A stretch of 64,000 nucleotides of DNA, from assembly GCA_041645555.1 (NCBI GenBank), contig JBAZPX010000002.1, positions 58,696 through 122,695 on the forward strand. The letters are read 5' to 3'. A model generated the notes under the pieces. That model saw nothing but the letters and a program-made list of their open reading frames with translations, was not told the DNA's origin and searched no databases. The position numbers and the translations under genes are program-made. The DNA is from JAQTRU01 sp041645555 (lineage in GTDB: Bacteria; Patescibacteriota; Patescibacteriia; Patescibacteriales; JAQTRU01). Below are positions 51,496 to 58,988 of the stretch, one piece after another; positions within the stretch are counted from its first letter, which is position 1, and every line of letters starts with the position of its first letter.

Positions 51496-51942
51496 TTAAA
51501 ATAATTTAGTTTGTAATATCCGGATGCCAATCGTGTTGTTTATAATGTCATAAGTGGCCCTAAAGTCTTTTAAGATTCTAAAGTCGCTTTTGGTTTTGGT
51601 ATCTAAAGAGTGGTCTATAACGTGGTTTCTAAAAGTGATCACCCAGGCCGGGACCGCTACCCGTCCGTGCAGGAAGTCGGCGCCGCGCTCCGTGATAAGC
51701 CAGGTATTGGGGACCTGCTTGCCAAAAGCGTTTTTTACCTTGGCGACGAGGCCGTGGAAACGAAGCTGGGTAAGCCGAAGCCGTTCGGACTGGTCAAGGT
51801 TTATATTACTCACGTCTATCCGGTTGCTCTTTTGCTCAATTACCGCCTGCCAAATTTTAAGAAGCGTAGCGACATCAAGGTCGTCAAGGTGATATTTATA
51901 TTTCTTGCTGGGATATTCTCCGCAGTGAGGGCAAGGGTCCAT
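51496..51942 (-). CDS. Zn-containing winged-helix-like protein (148 aa)
   Basis: From ATG 51942 the product begins MDPCPHCGEYPSKKYKYHLDDLDVATLLKIWQAVIEQ..., with a CPHC pair at the N-terminus. INLDQSERLRLTQLRFHGLVAKVKNAFGKQVPNTWLITERGADFLHG resembles a winged helix. A TTG at 51990 would add 16 residues. It may be a regulator or recombination factor; the call is tentative. Confidence 0.45.
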   Translation of the reverse strand: MDPCPHCGEYPSKKYKYHLDDLDVATLLKIWQAVIEQKSNRIDVSNINLDQSERLRLTQLRFHGLVAKVKNAFGKQVPNTWLITERGADFLHGRVAVPAWVITFRNHVIDHSLDTKTKSDFRILKDFRATYDIINNTIGIRILQTKLF

Positions 51943-51995
51943 AGATTGCGGCCGGCAGATGGCGCGGCCTATCCGCCACCTGCCGGCCAATTATA

Positions 51996-52160
51996 TTAAT
52001 CTCTTCTGATTGAATCCCTTATCAGAAGCTTCTTGATATAGACGGAAACTCCGATTTTAGCTTTGCCGCAATAAGCCATGACGGATTCGTAGAGATCCAT
52101 GTCTTCTTTGTTGTCTTTGACGAAAAAAGTGGAGAGTTGTTCGTAATTTCTTTCAGGCAT
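51996..52160 (-). CDS. 54-aa ribbon-helix-helix-like protein
   Basis: ATG at 52160 gives MPERNYEQLSTFFVKDNKEDMDLYESVMAYCGKAKIGVSVYIKKLLIRDSIRRD. The end GVSVYIKKLLIRD resembles the second helix of ribbon-helix-helix repressors. It could be a regulator of the element but is too short to be sure. Confidence 0.5.
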   Translation of the reverse strand: MPERNYEQLSTFFVKDNKEDMDLYESVMAYCGKAKIGVSVYIKKLLIRDSIRRD

Positions 52161-52242
52161 ATTTTAAGTATTAGTTTATTGCCTCCCCCGATTTTCTCGT
52201 CGCCTTTCAATCCCTATAAAAAGAAAGGTTTATCAGGAGAGG

Positions 52243-52692
52243 TTATTTAATTAAATAACTGCAGCTCCAAGCTCTATATCCGTCCGCTTTTATTTTGGCG
52301 ATGGCCCAGGCTGTCGCCTTCTTATAATCCAGTCTTTCGCTTGGCTTGATTGTGTCTTTGTTAACTGAATTTATTTGCCATATTCCGGAGCTTATCGTTC
52401 CGTCCGGTTCTACTACTTGGATTTCATTGTTCCAGGAGCTTTCGCACTGAATAAGTCTTTCCACATAATCGGGGTTAAGCCCGGCGTCATAAACTTCCGT
52501 CAAAACATACTTTTTAATCGGGTCGGTTATTGCGGGATAGATTTGAGTCCTGGCGTGGACCTCGGTTATCCCATATTGTTTTACCGGGTCAAGAACGAAA
52601 AATGTGATTTTTGCTAAACTCCAGTCAATCGCCACCGCCATTACAAGGCAGAAGCAAATTAACGGAATTTTTTTAATAATTTTTGTTTTCAT
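52243..52692 (-). CDS. Lytic transglycosylase-like protein with N-terminal anchor
   Basis: A 149-aa protein with an N-terminal signal or anchor (MKTKIIKKIPLICFCLVMAVAIDWSLA). It has the transglycosylase core LIQCESSWNNE (catalytic Glu), GTISSGIWQINSVNKDTIK and ATAWAIAKIKADGYRAWSCSYLIK. It cleaves peptidoglycan, for lysis or entry. It is the first leftward gene from the right end and lies apart from the holin-like genes 23 kb away. Confidence 0.75.
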   Translation of the reverse strand: MKTKIIKKIPLICFCLVMAVAIDWSLAKITFFVLDPVKQYGITEVHARTQIYPAITDPIKKYVLTEVYDAGLNPDYVERLIQCESSWNNEIQVVEPDGTISSGIWQINSVNKDTIKPSERLDYKKATAWAIAKIKADGYRAWSCSYLIK

Positions 52693-52773
52693 TTTGTTTT
52701 TGTATTAGTTAATTATTTTAATCCTCCTTTTTTAGTGAGATTATTTGCTTGTCCAGACTGTGGAGGTAAGGGA

Positions 52774-52825
52774 TTATGCACAGAGCATCTCCGATGATAG
52801 GTTAAACCACTTTGACTTATCCACA
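52774..52825 (+). promoter_or_regulatory. Pair of perfect DnaA boxes near the right junction
   Basis: TTATGCACA (52774-52782) and TTATCCACA (52817-52825) both match TTATNCACA exactly. They lie in the 250-bp gap upstream of the right junction. They may be part of an origin or DnaA-regulated control. Confidence 0.5.
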
Positions 52826-52843
52826 GCCTGAATAAACAAATAA

Positions 52844-52878
52844 AAAACTCTACGGTACAATGACCACAGAGTTTTATT
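52844..52878. terminator. Hairpin terminator near the right end
   Basis: AAAACTCT (52844-52851) pairs with AGAGTTTT (52868-52875), with A/T runs on both sides, so it can work in both directions. It insulates the element end from xer. Confidence 0.6.
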
Positions 52879-52932
52879 AAAAAGTATTAAGTTTTTATTT
52901 GCTAATTTTAGCTTCTTTTGCTAAACTATTAA

Positions 52933-52960
52933 GGAAGTAAACATCTACATTATGCGAAGT
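52933..52960 (-). other. dif: Right dif-like junction (attR)
   Basis: On the minus strand, ACTTCGCATAA-TGTAGA-TGTTTACTTCC. The XerC arm and centre are identical to the left junction, while the XerD-side arm is different and less like the consensus. This arm lies inside the element, so it would be the phage-derived half of a hybrid site. Confidence 0.75.
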
Positions 52961-52964
52961 ATTG
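52943..52964 (+). repeat. Right copy of the 22-bp direct repeat
   Basis: Identical to 13292-13313. xer starts 50 bp further right. Confidence 0.9.
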
Positions 52965-53013
52965 TTATCCATTAAGCTAGGGCCGATAAACCGCCCTTGT
53001 CCTCTCCCCCAAT

Positions 53014-53976
53014 ATGGAAAAAAACAAACCTATAATAGAATATCTTAATGACTTTCTTGATTATTCGGAAATAGAGAAGGGGCTTTCTTCTAAAACGCAG
53101 GAGAACTATACTCGCTTTTTAAACAAATTTTTCAAATGGCTGAAGGAGACGAACCAGGCGGGATTAAAACCAAACGCCCTCTCCCCTATCCATATTTCAA
53201 AATACAGAATTTTTTTAGCCAGGCATATTGACCCGCGGACAAAAAAGACTTTAAAAAAAACTACGCAGAATTATTATCTAATCGCTCTGCGCTCTTTACT
53301 GGAATTTTTTGTGGAAAAAGATATCGCTTCCCTCTCCCCTACTAAAATTAAGCTGGCCAGGGATAAGGCGGACAAAGAAATTAAATTTTTAAACTTAGAC
53401 CAGGTAGAAAGGCTCCTTCTGGCTCCGGATACGAAAACCGCCATAGGCCTAAGGGACCGGGCGATTTTAGAAACCTTTTTTTCTACTGGCCTGCGGGTAG
53501 CGGAGTTAATAAGCTTAAACCGAGACCAATTGCGGATTAAAAATTCTACGCAGGATTTAGAAATTTCCATTTTAGGCAAGGGCAATAAAGTAAGAACTGT
53601 CTATTTTAGCCAAAGAGCCGTAGACGCCCTGCGACGGTATATAGAAAAGAGACGGGATATGGATGAGGCTTTGTTTATTAATTATAAGCCGGGAATAGCC
53701 AAAACCGGTAAATTAAGACGCTTAACCTCAAAAAGCATTGAAGATATTGTTAAAAAATACGTAAAAATCGCCGGCCTGCCCGTTATGGCCACGCCACACA
53801 CGATAAGGCATTCTTTTGCCACGGACTTACTTACCCAGGGCGTTGACTTGCGCTTAGTCCAGGAATTCTTAGGCCACCGCAATATCGCTACGACGCAAAT
53901 TTATACCCATGTTACCAATAAGCAATTACGCGACGTCCACCGCAGACTGCATAGCGGAAAAAACTTGAAAAAATAA
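53014..53976 (+). CDS. xer: Xer-type tyrosine recombinase, host gene beside dif
   Basis: A 320-aa recombinase with a complete catalytic set: Arg in FFSTGLRVAELI, Lys in GKGNKVRTVYF, H-x-x-R in TPHTIRHSFATDLL, then LGHRNIATTQIYTHV with the second His and the nucleophilic Tyr. The N-terminal SAM-like domain (IIEYLNDFLDYSEIEKGLSSKTQENYTRFLNKF) is typical of XerC/XerD. It resolves chromosome dimers at dif. It lies outside the element and next to the right half-site. Xer genes beside dif are known for XerS/difSL and XerH/difH. XerC and XerD cannot be told apart here. Confidence 0.9.
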   Translation: MEKNKPIIEYLNDFLDYSEIEKGLSSKTQENYTRFLNKFFKWLKETNQAGLKPNALSPIHISKYRIFLARHIDPRTKKTLKKTTQNYYLIALRSLLEFFVEKDIASLSPTKIKLARDKADKEIKFLNLDQVERLLLAPDTKTAIGLRDRAILETFFSTGLRVAELISLNRDQLRIKNSTQDLEISILGKGNKVRTVYFSQRAVDALRRYIEKRRDMDEALFINYKPGIAKTGKLRRLTSKSIEDIVKKYVKIAGLPVMATPHTIRHSFATDLLTQGVDLRLVQEFLGHRNIATTQIYTHVTNKQLRDVHRRLHSGKNLKK

Positions 53977-54350
53977 AAAGAGGAGGAAGCATATGATATC
54001 GCTTCCTCCTTTAATGCAGGATGGATCGTTGAAGAACGGGGGTAATGGTGAAGGGTTCTACCACGACCTTACAACGGGCTTACAGCGGAGAGAAGAAAAA
54101 AAAGTTTTGCTTCAAAAAAGTTTTTCAATCTCAAATATTTGGAAATCCGTAGCTTGAAAAACCCCGTTCTTTTTAAACCGTAAAGCTTATTAGTTCCGCT
54201 TGCGGCCACAACCCATCCTCTTGTACTTTCTGGGGTTATCTCCTGGCAAAGCCAGATTATAACCCACCTTCGAACCGAATATCTTGGCATGCACGCAATA
54301 TGTGTCTAGTGCGGCTTAAAGCTAGCCACGGAATGTCAAGAATATTCGTT
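53970..54350 (-). ncRNA. Unassigned structured RNA (~380 nt)
   Basis: A promoter (TTGACA 54380-54385, TACAAT 54357-54362, 17-bp spacer) precedes 370 nt that ends in a strong terminator: AGGAGGAAGC/GCTTCCTCCT (53981-53990 with 54001-54010) and a U run. Inside, GGGTTAT/ATAACCC with CTGGC/GCCAG forms a hairpin (54231-54263), and AAGAACGGGG (54162-54171) pairs with CCCCGTTCTT (54032-54041). No credible long frame explains it. Size and promoter recall tmRNA or RNase P RNA, but the hallmark sequences of both are missing. Confidence 0.6.
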
Positions 54351-54356
54351 GATTAA

Positions 54357-54385
54357 ATTGTATAAAAAATAAAAATAAATGTCAA
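54357..54385 (-). promoter_or_regulatory. Sigma70-type promoter of the structured RNA
   Basis: TTGACA (54380-54385) and TACAAT (54357-54362) with 17 bp between, directed to the RNA at 54,350. Confidence 0.65.
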
Positions 54386-54774
54386 GCCTCTTTTCCTGAC
54401 GTAAAAAACCGCTTTAAAATTTTATCATTTTTTAATATTTCTATATTCTTTCCAACCTGTTCATAAAATTCCGGGTAGTGCTGTCTCGTTATCCACCGTC
54501 TCTTATAAATTTGCCGAAAAGGCATTTTTTGGTGATGAGCGGCTTCATGGCAGAGAGTGCGCAGAACGGAAGAAATTTTTTTCGGCTCCCGCTTTCTTGG
54601 CGTAAAAATATCAATCGTTATCAGACCGGTCTTCAGATTAGTCCGCCCAATAACAAAACCGCGTTTATAGCTAACGCGGGTTGTTCTTCTCATCGGACGA
54701 AATCTTAATTTATCTGTCCGTAAAATCTTGAGAGAATAATCGCAATATTTCTGCGCTTCTTCTTCATGAGTCAT
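54382..54774 (-). CDS. HExxH zinc-peptidase-like protein
   Basis: A 130-aa protein with SSVLRTLCHEAAHHQKMPFRQ, i.e. the HEAAH zinc motif. The N-terminal part (KILRTDKLRFRPMRRTTRVSYKRGFVIGRTNLKTGLITIDIF) is beta-rich, as in SprT-like or M78-like small peptidases. Its stop overlaps the promoter of the RNA below. Function is unknown. Confidence 0.65.
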   Translation of the reverse strand: MTHEEEAQKYCDYSLKILRTDKLRFRPMRRTTRVSYKRGFVIGRTNLKTGLITIDIFTPRKREPKKISSVLRTLCHEAAHHQKMPFRQIYKRRWITRQHYPEFYEQVGKNIEILKNDKILKRFFTSGKEA

Positions 54775-54823
54775 ATTTACTGAAATAAATATTTTTATAT
54801 TATTTTATTATTTTATTTTTATA

Positions 54824-56047
54824 TCACGGCAAATACTCTAAAGGATTAACCGGAATACCATTAAGGCGGACTTCAAAATGAAGGTGCGGTCCCGTTGTTA
54901 ATGGTCCGGCCCCGGGCGTACCCGGCATTCCCCCGCTCCGGCCTATGGCCTGGCCTTGGACAACGTATTCGTCTTCCGCTACGTAAATCCCGGAAACATG
55001 CCCGTAAACGGTTGATAAGCCGTCGCCGTGGATAACCATAATATAGCTATAACCTTTGCCGGCGTCTTTTGCCCGCGCCACATATCCGGAAGCCGCGGCT
55101 TTTATGGTTGCCCCCTGCCCGGCCCTGATATCAATGGCCGGATGCTCAAAAATATAGCGGAAGGGATAATCCGGATCATGGAAATAAGAAGTAATGGTGT
55201 TTCTCGCTACCGGCCAGATTAAACCATTATCATTAAACTCTAATTCCTTGCCGGAAATTTTAGAAATTTTTGCCCGGACTGTTTTTTCCAGGCTCACAAT
55301 GTCCGCCGCCGCCGCCTCTTGTTCCGCTTTAGCTCGAGCCAGGAGCCGTTGATATTCTCTTTCGGAATTTTTCGTCTGAGCTAAAATAAACGTCTTATTG
55401 CCCCTTTCACTGTCTAAAACATCTTTTTTGCCCGCTAAGTCTTTCTTTAAATTTCCCAGTTCTTTATTTTTATCTTCCAAAACCAATTTGCTTTTTTCCA
55501 AATCGCCTTTATACCTTTTCAGAGTGCCCAGACTCTCCCCTATTCCTTCGTTAACATCCTCGAGATATTTAAGCTGGCTGATAAAATCAGCCAGAGAATT
55601 ATTTAGGAGTATTATTTCCAAAGTCGTCACCTGGTTTTGCTTATAAATAAGGTTTAGGACATTGCCTAAATTATCCCTTTCCTGATTTATTTCTTTTTCT
55701 TTATTGGCTATTTCCCGGTTGACTTTTTCAATTTCTAAATTAGTCCGGTCTATTTCCGTTTCGGCGGCGGTAATGTCAAGTTCCGCCTTGGCCAGCCGGT
55801 TAGATAAAATGGATAATTGATTACTTAAGCTGGCCTGCTCTTTTTGTTTTTGTTTTATGGCCTGGGAATAGGCTTCCTGCTGTTTCTGGATATCTTCCAG
55901 GCTTTTCTTTTTCGCCTGAATCTGGCTATTTATTTCCCTCACTTCCTCATTCACAACTTCCTCATCCTGGCCATAAACAAAAACTAAAGGATTTAAAAAG
56001 ATTCCCAAAACAAAAAGAGGAATAAATAGTTTTATTACCTTTTTCAT
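54824..56047 (-). CDS. Murein hydrolase activator (EnvC-like coiled coil + M23)
   Basis: From ATG 56047 the protein has a signal peptide (MKKVIKLFIPLFVLGIFLNPLVFVYG), a long coiled coil (about 25-250) and a C-terminal M23 (LytM) domain. The motifs include EHPAIDIRAGQGATIKAAASGYVARAKDAGKGYSYIMVIHGDGLSTVYGHVSGIYVAEDEYV and GPHLHFEVRLNG. EnvC-type proteins control amidases at division. The histidines HPAID and HLHFE look intact, so direct endopeptidase activity is possible. An upstream start at 56065 was not used. Confidence 0.88.
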   Translation of the reverse strand: MKKVIKLFIPLFVLGIFLNPLVFVYGQDEEVVNEEVREINSQIQAKKKSLEDIQKQQEAYSQAIKQKQKEQASLSNQLSILSNRLAKAELDITAAETEIDRTNLEIEKVNREIANKEKEINQERDNLGNVLNLIYKQNQVTTLEIILLNNSLADFISQLKYLEDVNEGIGESLGTLKRYKGDLEKSKLVLEDKNKELGNLKKDLAGKKDVLDSERGNKTFILAQTKNSEREYQRLLARAKAEQEAAAADIVSLEKTVRAKISKISGKELEFNDNGLIWPVARNTITSYFHDPDYPFRYIFEHPAIDIRAGQGATIKAAASGYVARAKDAGKGYSYIMVIHGDGLSTVYGHVSGIYVAEDEYVVQGQAIGRSGGMPGTPGAGPLTTGPHLHFEVRLNGIPVNPLEYLP

Positions 56048-56084
56048 ATTTTTATTATAGCACATTTTCCTGAAAAATAAAAAA

Positions 56085-56112
56085 CAGGGACCCGAATTTC
56101 GAATCCCTGTGA
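56085..56112 (-). terminator. Terminator after the lipoprotein pair
   Basis: On the minus strand ACAGGGA/TCCCTGT forms the stem, followed by TTTTTATTTTT. It ends the lipoprotein transcript. Confidence 0.8.
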
Positions 56113-56130
56113 GAGCTCTGGCTTCGAGCT

Positions 56131-56472
56131 CTATTTATTTTTCTTCGCGACGACGAAGATATTCCCGTCGCGATCTGTGAAAAGACCAGTTATTGTGAAC
56201 GCTGCCGCCGGTCCAGAGTGCTTCTGAATTTTGGAAGCCGCAATTTGCGCGGCTTCTTTTTTCTGCTTCGCCGTATCGTACATCCGGCCGGCGAACCCGA
56301 CGGCAATGATTTCGCCGTCCTTTTCGATCGCCGGTGACAGAGACGCCGGCACCACCCACTCCGGAACGTTTCCGGAATGGACGTTGGACTTGTACTGCAT
56401 TCTTCCAGCGCAACCGAAGGCGGTAAGCGCCAGAATAACGGCGAGGACGAGAATGGAAATGAACGAACGCAT
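56131..56472 (-). CDS. LPP20-like lipoprotein
   Basis: A 113-aa protein with a lipoprotein signal (MRSFISILVLAVILALTAFGC). EWVVPASLSPAIEKDGEIIAVGFAGRMYDTAKQKKEAAQIAASKIQ matches the LPP20/flagellar-T N-terminal type domain. It and the next gene form a pair with distinctly higher GC and strong ribosome sites, unlike the surrounding host genes. Confidence 0.6.
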   Translation of the reverse strand: MRSFISILVLAVILALTAFGCAGRMQYKSNVHSGNVPEWVVPASLSPAIEKDGEIIAVGFAGRMYDTAKQKKEAAQIAASKIQKHSGPAAAFTITGLFTDRDGNIFVVAKKNK

Positions 56473-56496
56473 GGATTTTCTCCCACGTCAGAGGTT

Positions 56497-56859
56497 TTAT
56501 TTCGGAATTCCCCAACGCATTAGGGCATACATGATCTCGAAGTTATGCCAATGATCACAAGCCTCGGACCTGGCCACATCATCCTCCGTGTACCTATAAC
56601 CATTGACCGGGGGATTATCATTGAGAAAACGAAGAATCTTACTTCTCCCGGCGAGCTCAGCCTTCGTCCTAGCGAAGGCTATGTTTTTTTTCACGATTGT
56701 GGTTGAGCCAACGGCATAGATATAGCCGTCACTCTTGTATATCCCTTTTTTCACCCATGACGGGGTGTCGTCAACGACCGGAACCATTTTCATCCCCGCA
56801 GAGCAACCGGTGAAAACGGCGGAGACAACAATTAGAACAACGAACGACCAGCGAGGCAT
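56497..56859 (-). CDS. LPP20-like lipoprotein
   Basis: A 120-aa protein with the lipobox VFTGC (MPRWSFVVLIVVSAVFTGC). DDTPSWVKKGIYKSDGYIYAVGSTTIVKKNIAFARTKAELAGRSKIL is the same kind of domain as in the downstream gene, so the two may be paralogues. GC content is higher than that of its neighbours, as with the 136-aa gene at 6,961. AGGAGAG precedes the start. Confidence 0.6.
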   Translation of the reverse strand: MPRWSFVVLIVVSAVFTGCSAGMKMVPVVDDTPSWVKKGIYKSDGYIYAVGSTTIVKKNIAFARTKAELAGRSKILRFLNDNPPVNGYRYTEDDVARSEACDHWHNFEIMYALMRWGIPK

Positions 56860-56938
56860 TTTTCTCTCCTTATTTTGGCTGGTGCGTTTTTAAGTTGTGA
56901 ACAAAAACGGGAACTGTAATTTAATGTACTAGTTTATA

Positions 56939-56967
56939 ATTATAGCATATCTATAAAATATTGTCAA
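56939..56967 (-). promoter_or_regulatory. Consensus sigma70 promoter of the lipoprotein pair
   Basis: TTGACA (56962-56967) and TATAAT (56939-56944) with exactly 17 bp between. Both hexamers are perfect. Confidence 0.85.
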
Positions 56968-57055
56968 TAGTACCCCTTAATTTTTAGCTTACATTAAATA
57001 AAAAACATGGATTTAAACCAAAAACCCCTGTTGTTTCCCCGAAATTTCCGGAAAT

Positions 57056-57268
57056 TTACTTTTTTGCAAGATGGCAACGAGCTAGGACATAGGTTATGTC
57101 CTTTTTTATAATTCTTTTATCAAATCGGTAACCAGTAATCCAAGCAACCCCGATTGTTAACAGGACGACAATCCCCAAACCGACCCAGAAGGATGCGCCA
57201 TTCGCATTAGAACAAAGAACCCAAATAAAGAAAAGAGCAAACGGAATAGGGGTAAAAATTCTCCACAT
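57056..57268 (-). CDS. Small two-span membrane protein (70 aa)
   Basis: Two hydrophobic segments (PIPFALFFIWVLC and FWVGLGIVVLLTIGVAWI) and a basic C-terminus (KRIIKKDITYVLARCHLAKK). GGAGG precedes the start. No family was recognised. Confidence 0.55.
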   Translation of the reverse strand: MWRIFTPIPFALFFIWVLCSNANGASFWVGLGIVVLLTIGVAWITGYRFDKRIIKKDITYVLARCHLAKK

Positions 57269-57284
57269 CTTAAAGCCTCCTTTT

Positions 57285-58754
57285 TTAGGTTAAACTTATG
57301 GCAAATTTTATTCTTTTTAAACTTTCAACTTTACCTAAAACTTCCGCCACGTCAAACGGGCTTGGACTTGCTTGCCGACCAGTTAAAGCTGCCCGCATCG
57401 GCCAGAGATAATCCCCCACCTTTGCTTCTTTGGCTTTAATATAACTCATTAAAGCGTCTTCAATAGAATCATTAGTCCAGTTTTTTCCCGGAATTTTTTC
57501 CAGCTGTTCATAAACTTCTTCTAGATTTTTCTTAACCTCTTTGGCGCTTAGTTTCTTCCAGATTAACAATTTTGGCTCATATTTTAATCTATCCGCAAAG
57601 AAAAATTCCGTCGCCTCGGAGATATCAGATAATTTCTTCAATCTTTCCTGTTCTAATTTTATTACATTTTTCACATATTTTTCACCCTTCTCTCCCCATT
57701 GCTTTAATAAATACGGCCGGCATAATTCCGCCAACTCATCTAAACTTTTCTGCCTGATATAATAACCATTGAAATAATCCAACTTTTCAAGGTCAAAAAC
57801 CGCAGCGCTGGTGCGCATATCCTTAATTTCAAATTTCTTTATCATTTCCTCTAAACTTAATATTTCGCTTTGCGATTCCCCGCTTACATTTTCCATATAA
57901 GGGGACCACCCCAAAAGGACAGAAAAATTAAGCAAAGTTTCCGGCAAATACCCTTTAGCCCGGTAATCTTCAACCGCCACGTCTCCCTGCCGCTTGCTTA
58001 ACTTTCCGCCTTCTTTATTCAGAGTTAAGGGTAAGTGGATAAATTTCGGCGCCGTCCAGCTAAAAGCTTTATAAAGTAAAATATTTTTAGGAAAAGACGG
58101 AATCCACTCTTCCCCGCGCAGGACATGAGAAATTTCCATCAAATGGTCGTCAACCACGGAAGCAAACTGATAAGTGGGCACGCCGTCTGATTTTATAAGG
58201 ACCTGGTCTTCTAAATCCTCCACCTTAAACCTGATTTCGCCCCTTAACTCATCTTTTACCTTAACTTCACCAGCAAGGGGCATTTTTTGCCTTAAAACGG
58301 CCTTCTCGCCCGCTTCCAGTCTTCTCTTTACTTCTTTTTCCGGCAAATCCCGGCAAGCCCGGTCATAATGCGGGGGCTCTTTTTCGGCCTGCTGGCTGGA
58401 GCGCATTTTTTCTAATCTTTCCGGAGAACAAAAACAATAATAAGCCCCGCCCTTCTTTAGAAGTTCAGCCGCGTATTTTTTATAAATCTCCAGTCTTTGC
58501 GACTGGATATACGGACCGAATTTCCCGCCGATATCGGGTCCTTCATCGAACTTAAAGCCTAACCAATCTAAAATTTCTATTAAGCTATTAACTGCGCCGG
58601 GAACTTCCCTTTTTTGGTCCGTGTCTTCAATGCGCAAAATCAAACTCCCATTTTCTTTTTTGGCAATCAGATAATTAAATAAAACTGTCCTTAAACTGCC
58701 GATATGCATAAACCCGGTCGGGCTTGGAGCAAAACGCACTCGTACTTTAGACAT
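57285..58754 (-). CDS. gltX: Glutamyl-tRNA synthetase
   Basis: A 489-aa class I synthetase that charges tRNA-Glu. RFAPSPTGFMHIGSLRTVLFNYLIAKKENG holds the HIGH-type motif, LRIEDTD the substrate pocket and GGKLSKRQGDVAV the KMSKS-type loop. The C-terminal anticodon-binding part is normal. Lacking GlnRS here, it could also misacylate tRNA-Gln as in many bacteria; the window does not decide this. Confidence 0.96.
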   Translation of the reverse strand: MSKVRVRFAPSPTGFMHIGSLRTVLFNYLIAKKENGSLILRIEDTDQKREVPGAVNSLIEILDWLGFKFDEGPDIGGKFGPYIQSQRLEIYKKYAAELLKKGGAYYCFCSPERLEKMRSSQQAEKEPPHYDRACRDLPEKEVKRRLEAGEKAVLRQKMPLAGEVKVKDELRGEIRFKVEDLEDQVLIKSDGVPTYQFASVVDDHLMEISHVLRGEEWIPSFPKNILLYKAFSWTAPKFIHLPLTLNKEGGKLSKRQGDVAVEDYRAKGYLPETLLNFSVLLGWSPYMENVSGESQSEILSLEEMIKKFEIKDMRTSAAVFDLEKLDYFNGYYIRQKSLDELAELCRPYLLKQWGEKGEKYVKNVIKLEQERLKKLSDISEATEFFFADRLKYEPKLLIWKKLSAKEVKKNLEEVYEQLEKIPGKNWTNDSIEDALMSYIKAKEAKVGDYLWPMRAALTGRQASPSPFDVAEVLGKVESLKRIKFAISLT

Positions 58755-58920
58755 ACAGATAGATATTTAAAGCAATTGATAAAACTAAAATAATACTAAC
58801 AATAATTAAGGCTAGACGCAACTTAGCCGTTTTTTCTTCCGCCTCTTCCCTGCTCTTATTCAGGAGAATATTGGTAACGTCATTAACAAGATAAACGAAT
58901 TTTTTAATTTTAAACTTCAT
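58747..58920 (-). CDS. Small membrane protein (57 aa)
   Basis: MKFKIKKFVYLVNDVTNILLNKSREEAEEKTAKLRLALIIVSIILVLSIALNIYLYV: an amphipathic N-terminal part and one C-terminal span. ATG 58920 chosen. It overlaps the start of gltX. Confidence 0.45.
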   Translation of the reverse strand: MKFKIKKFVYLVNDVTNILLNKSREEAEEKTAKLRLALIIVSIILVLSIALNIYLYV

Positions 58921-58930
58921 ATTTATTTCT

Positions 58931-58970
58931 GCTGTCATTGCGAGGACCCCGCCCGCAGTTCTCTGTGGAG
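58931..58970. repeat. REP/MITE-like fragment
   Basis: CTGTCATTGCGAGGACC followed by CGCCCGC recalls dispersed palindromic repeats that begin TGTCATTGCGAGG. A related element is at 60,006. Confidence 0.4.
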
Positions 58971-58988
58971 TTATATTATAAATTATAA

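Larger units (their letters stand above)
13292..52964. mobile_element. dif-integrated prophage-like element (~39.7 kb)
   Basis: The segment lies between two perfect 22-bp direct repeats that match a dif core. It encodes terminase, portal, scaffold, major capsid, adaptor, tail and fibre proteins, holin-like proteins, cysteine peptidases, a RepO-like initiator, a methyltransferase and tRNA genes. No tyrosine or serine integrase is visible inside, while a complete Xer recombinase lies just outside the right repeat. This fits the class of elements that exploit host Xer recombination. An in-frame TGA in the portal gene and a frameshift in the methyltransferase could mean partial decay, recoding or base errors. 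The organisation suggests a podovirus-like particle. Confidence 0.85.

Noticed and set aside
54069..54290. 73-aa frame in the structured RNA
   Set aside because: It runs through strong hairpins, has no ribosome site and shows no family. It is better explained by the RNA.
53970..54350. tmRNA or RNase P RNA
   Set aside because: No T arm, no tag frame ending in the usual Ala-Ala, and no GAGGAAAGUCC or GGCUUA motif could be found. Only a GUGCAUGCC-like match to tmRNA and an AGAACCC match were seen, which are too weak.
56135..56515. Two alternative arginine-rich frames over the lipoprotein gene
   Set aside because: They are shadows caused by the high GC of the gene. The frame with a lipobox and ribosome site is preferred.
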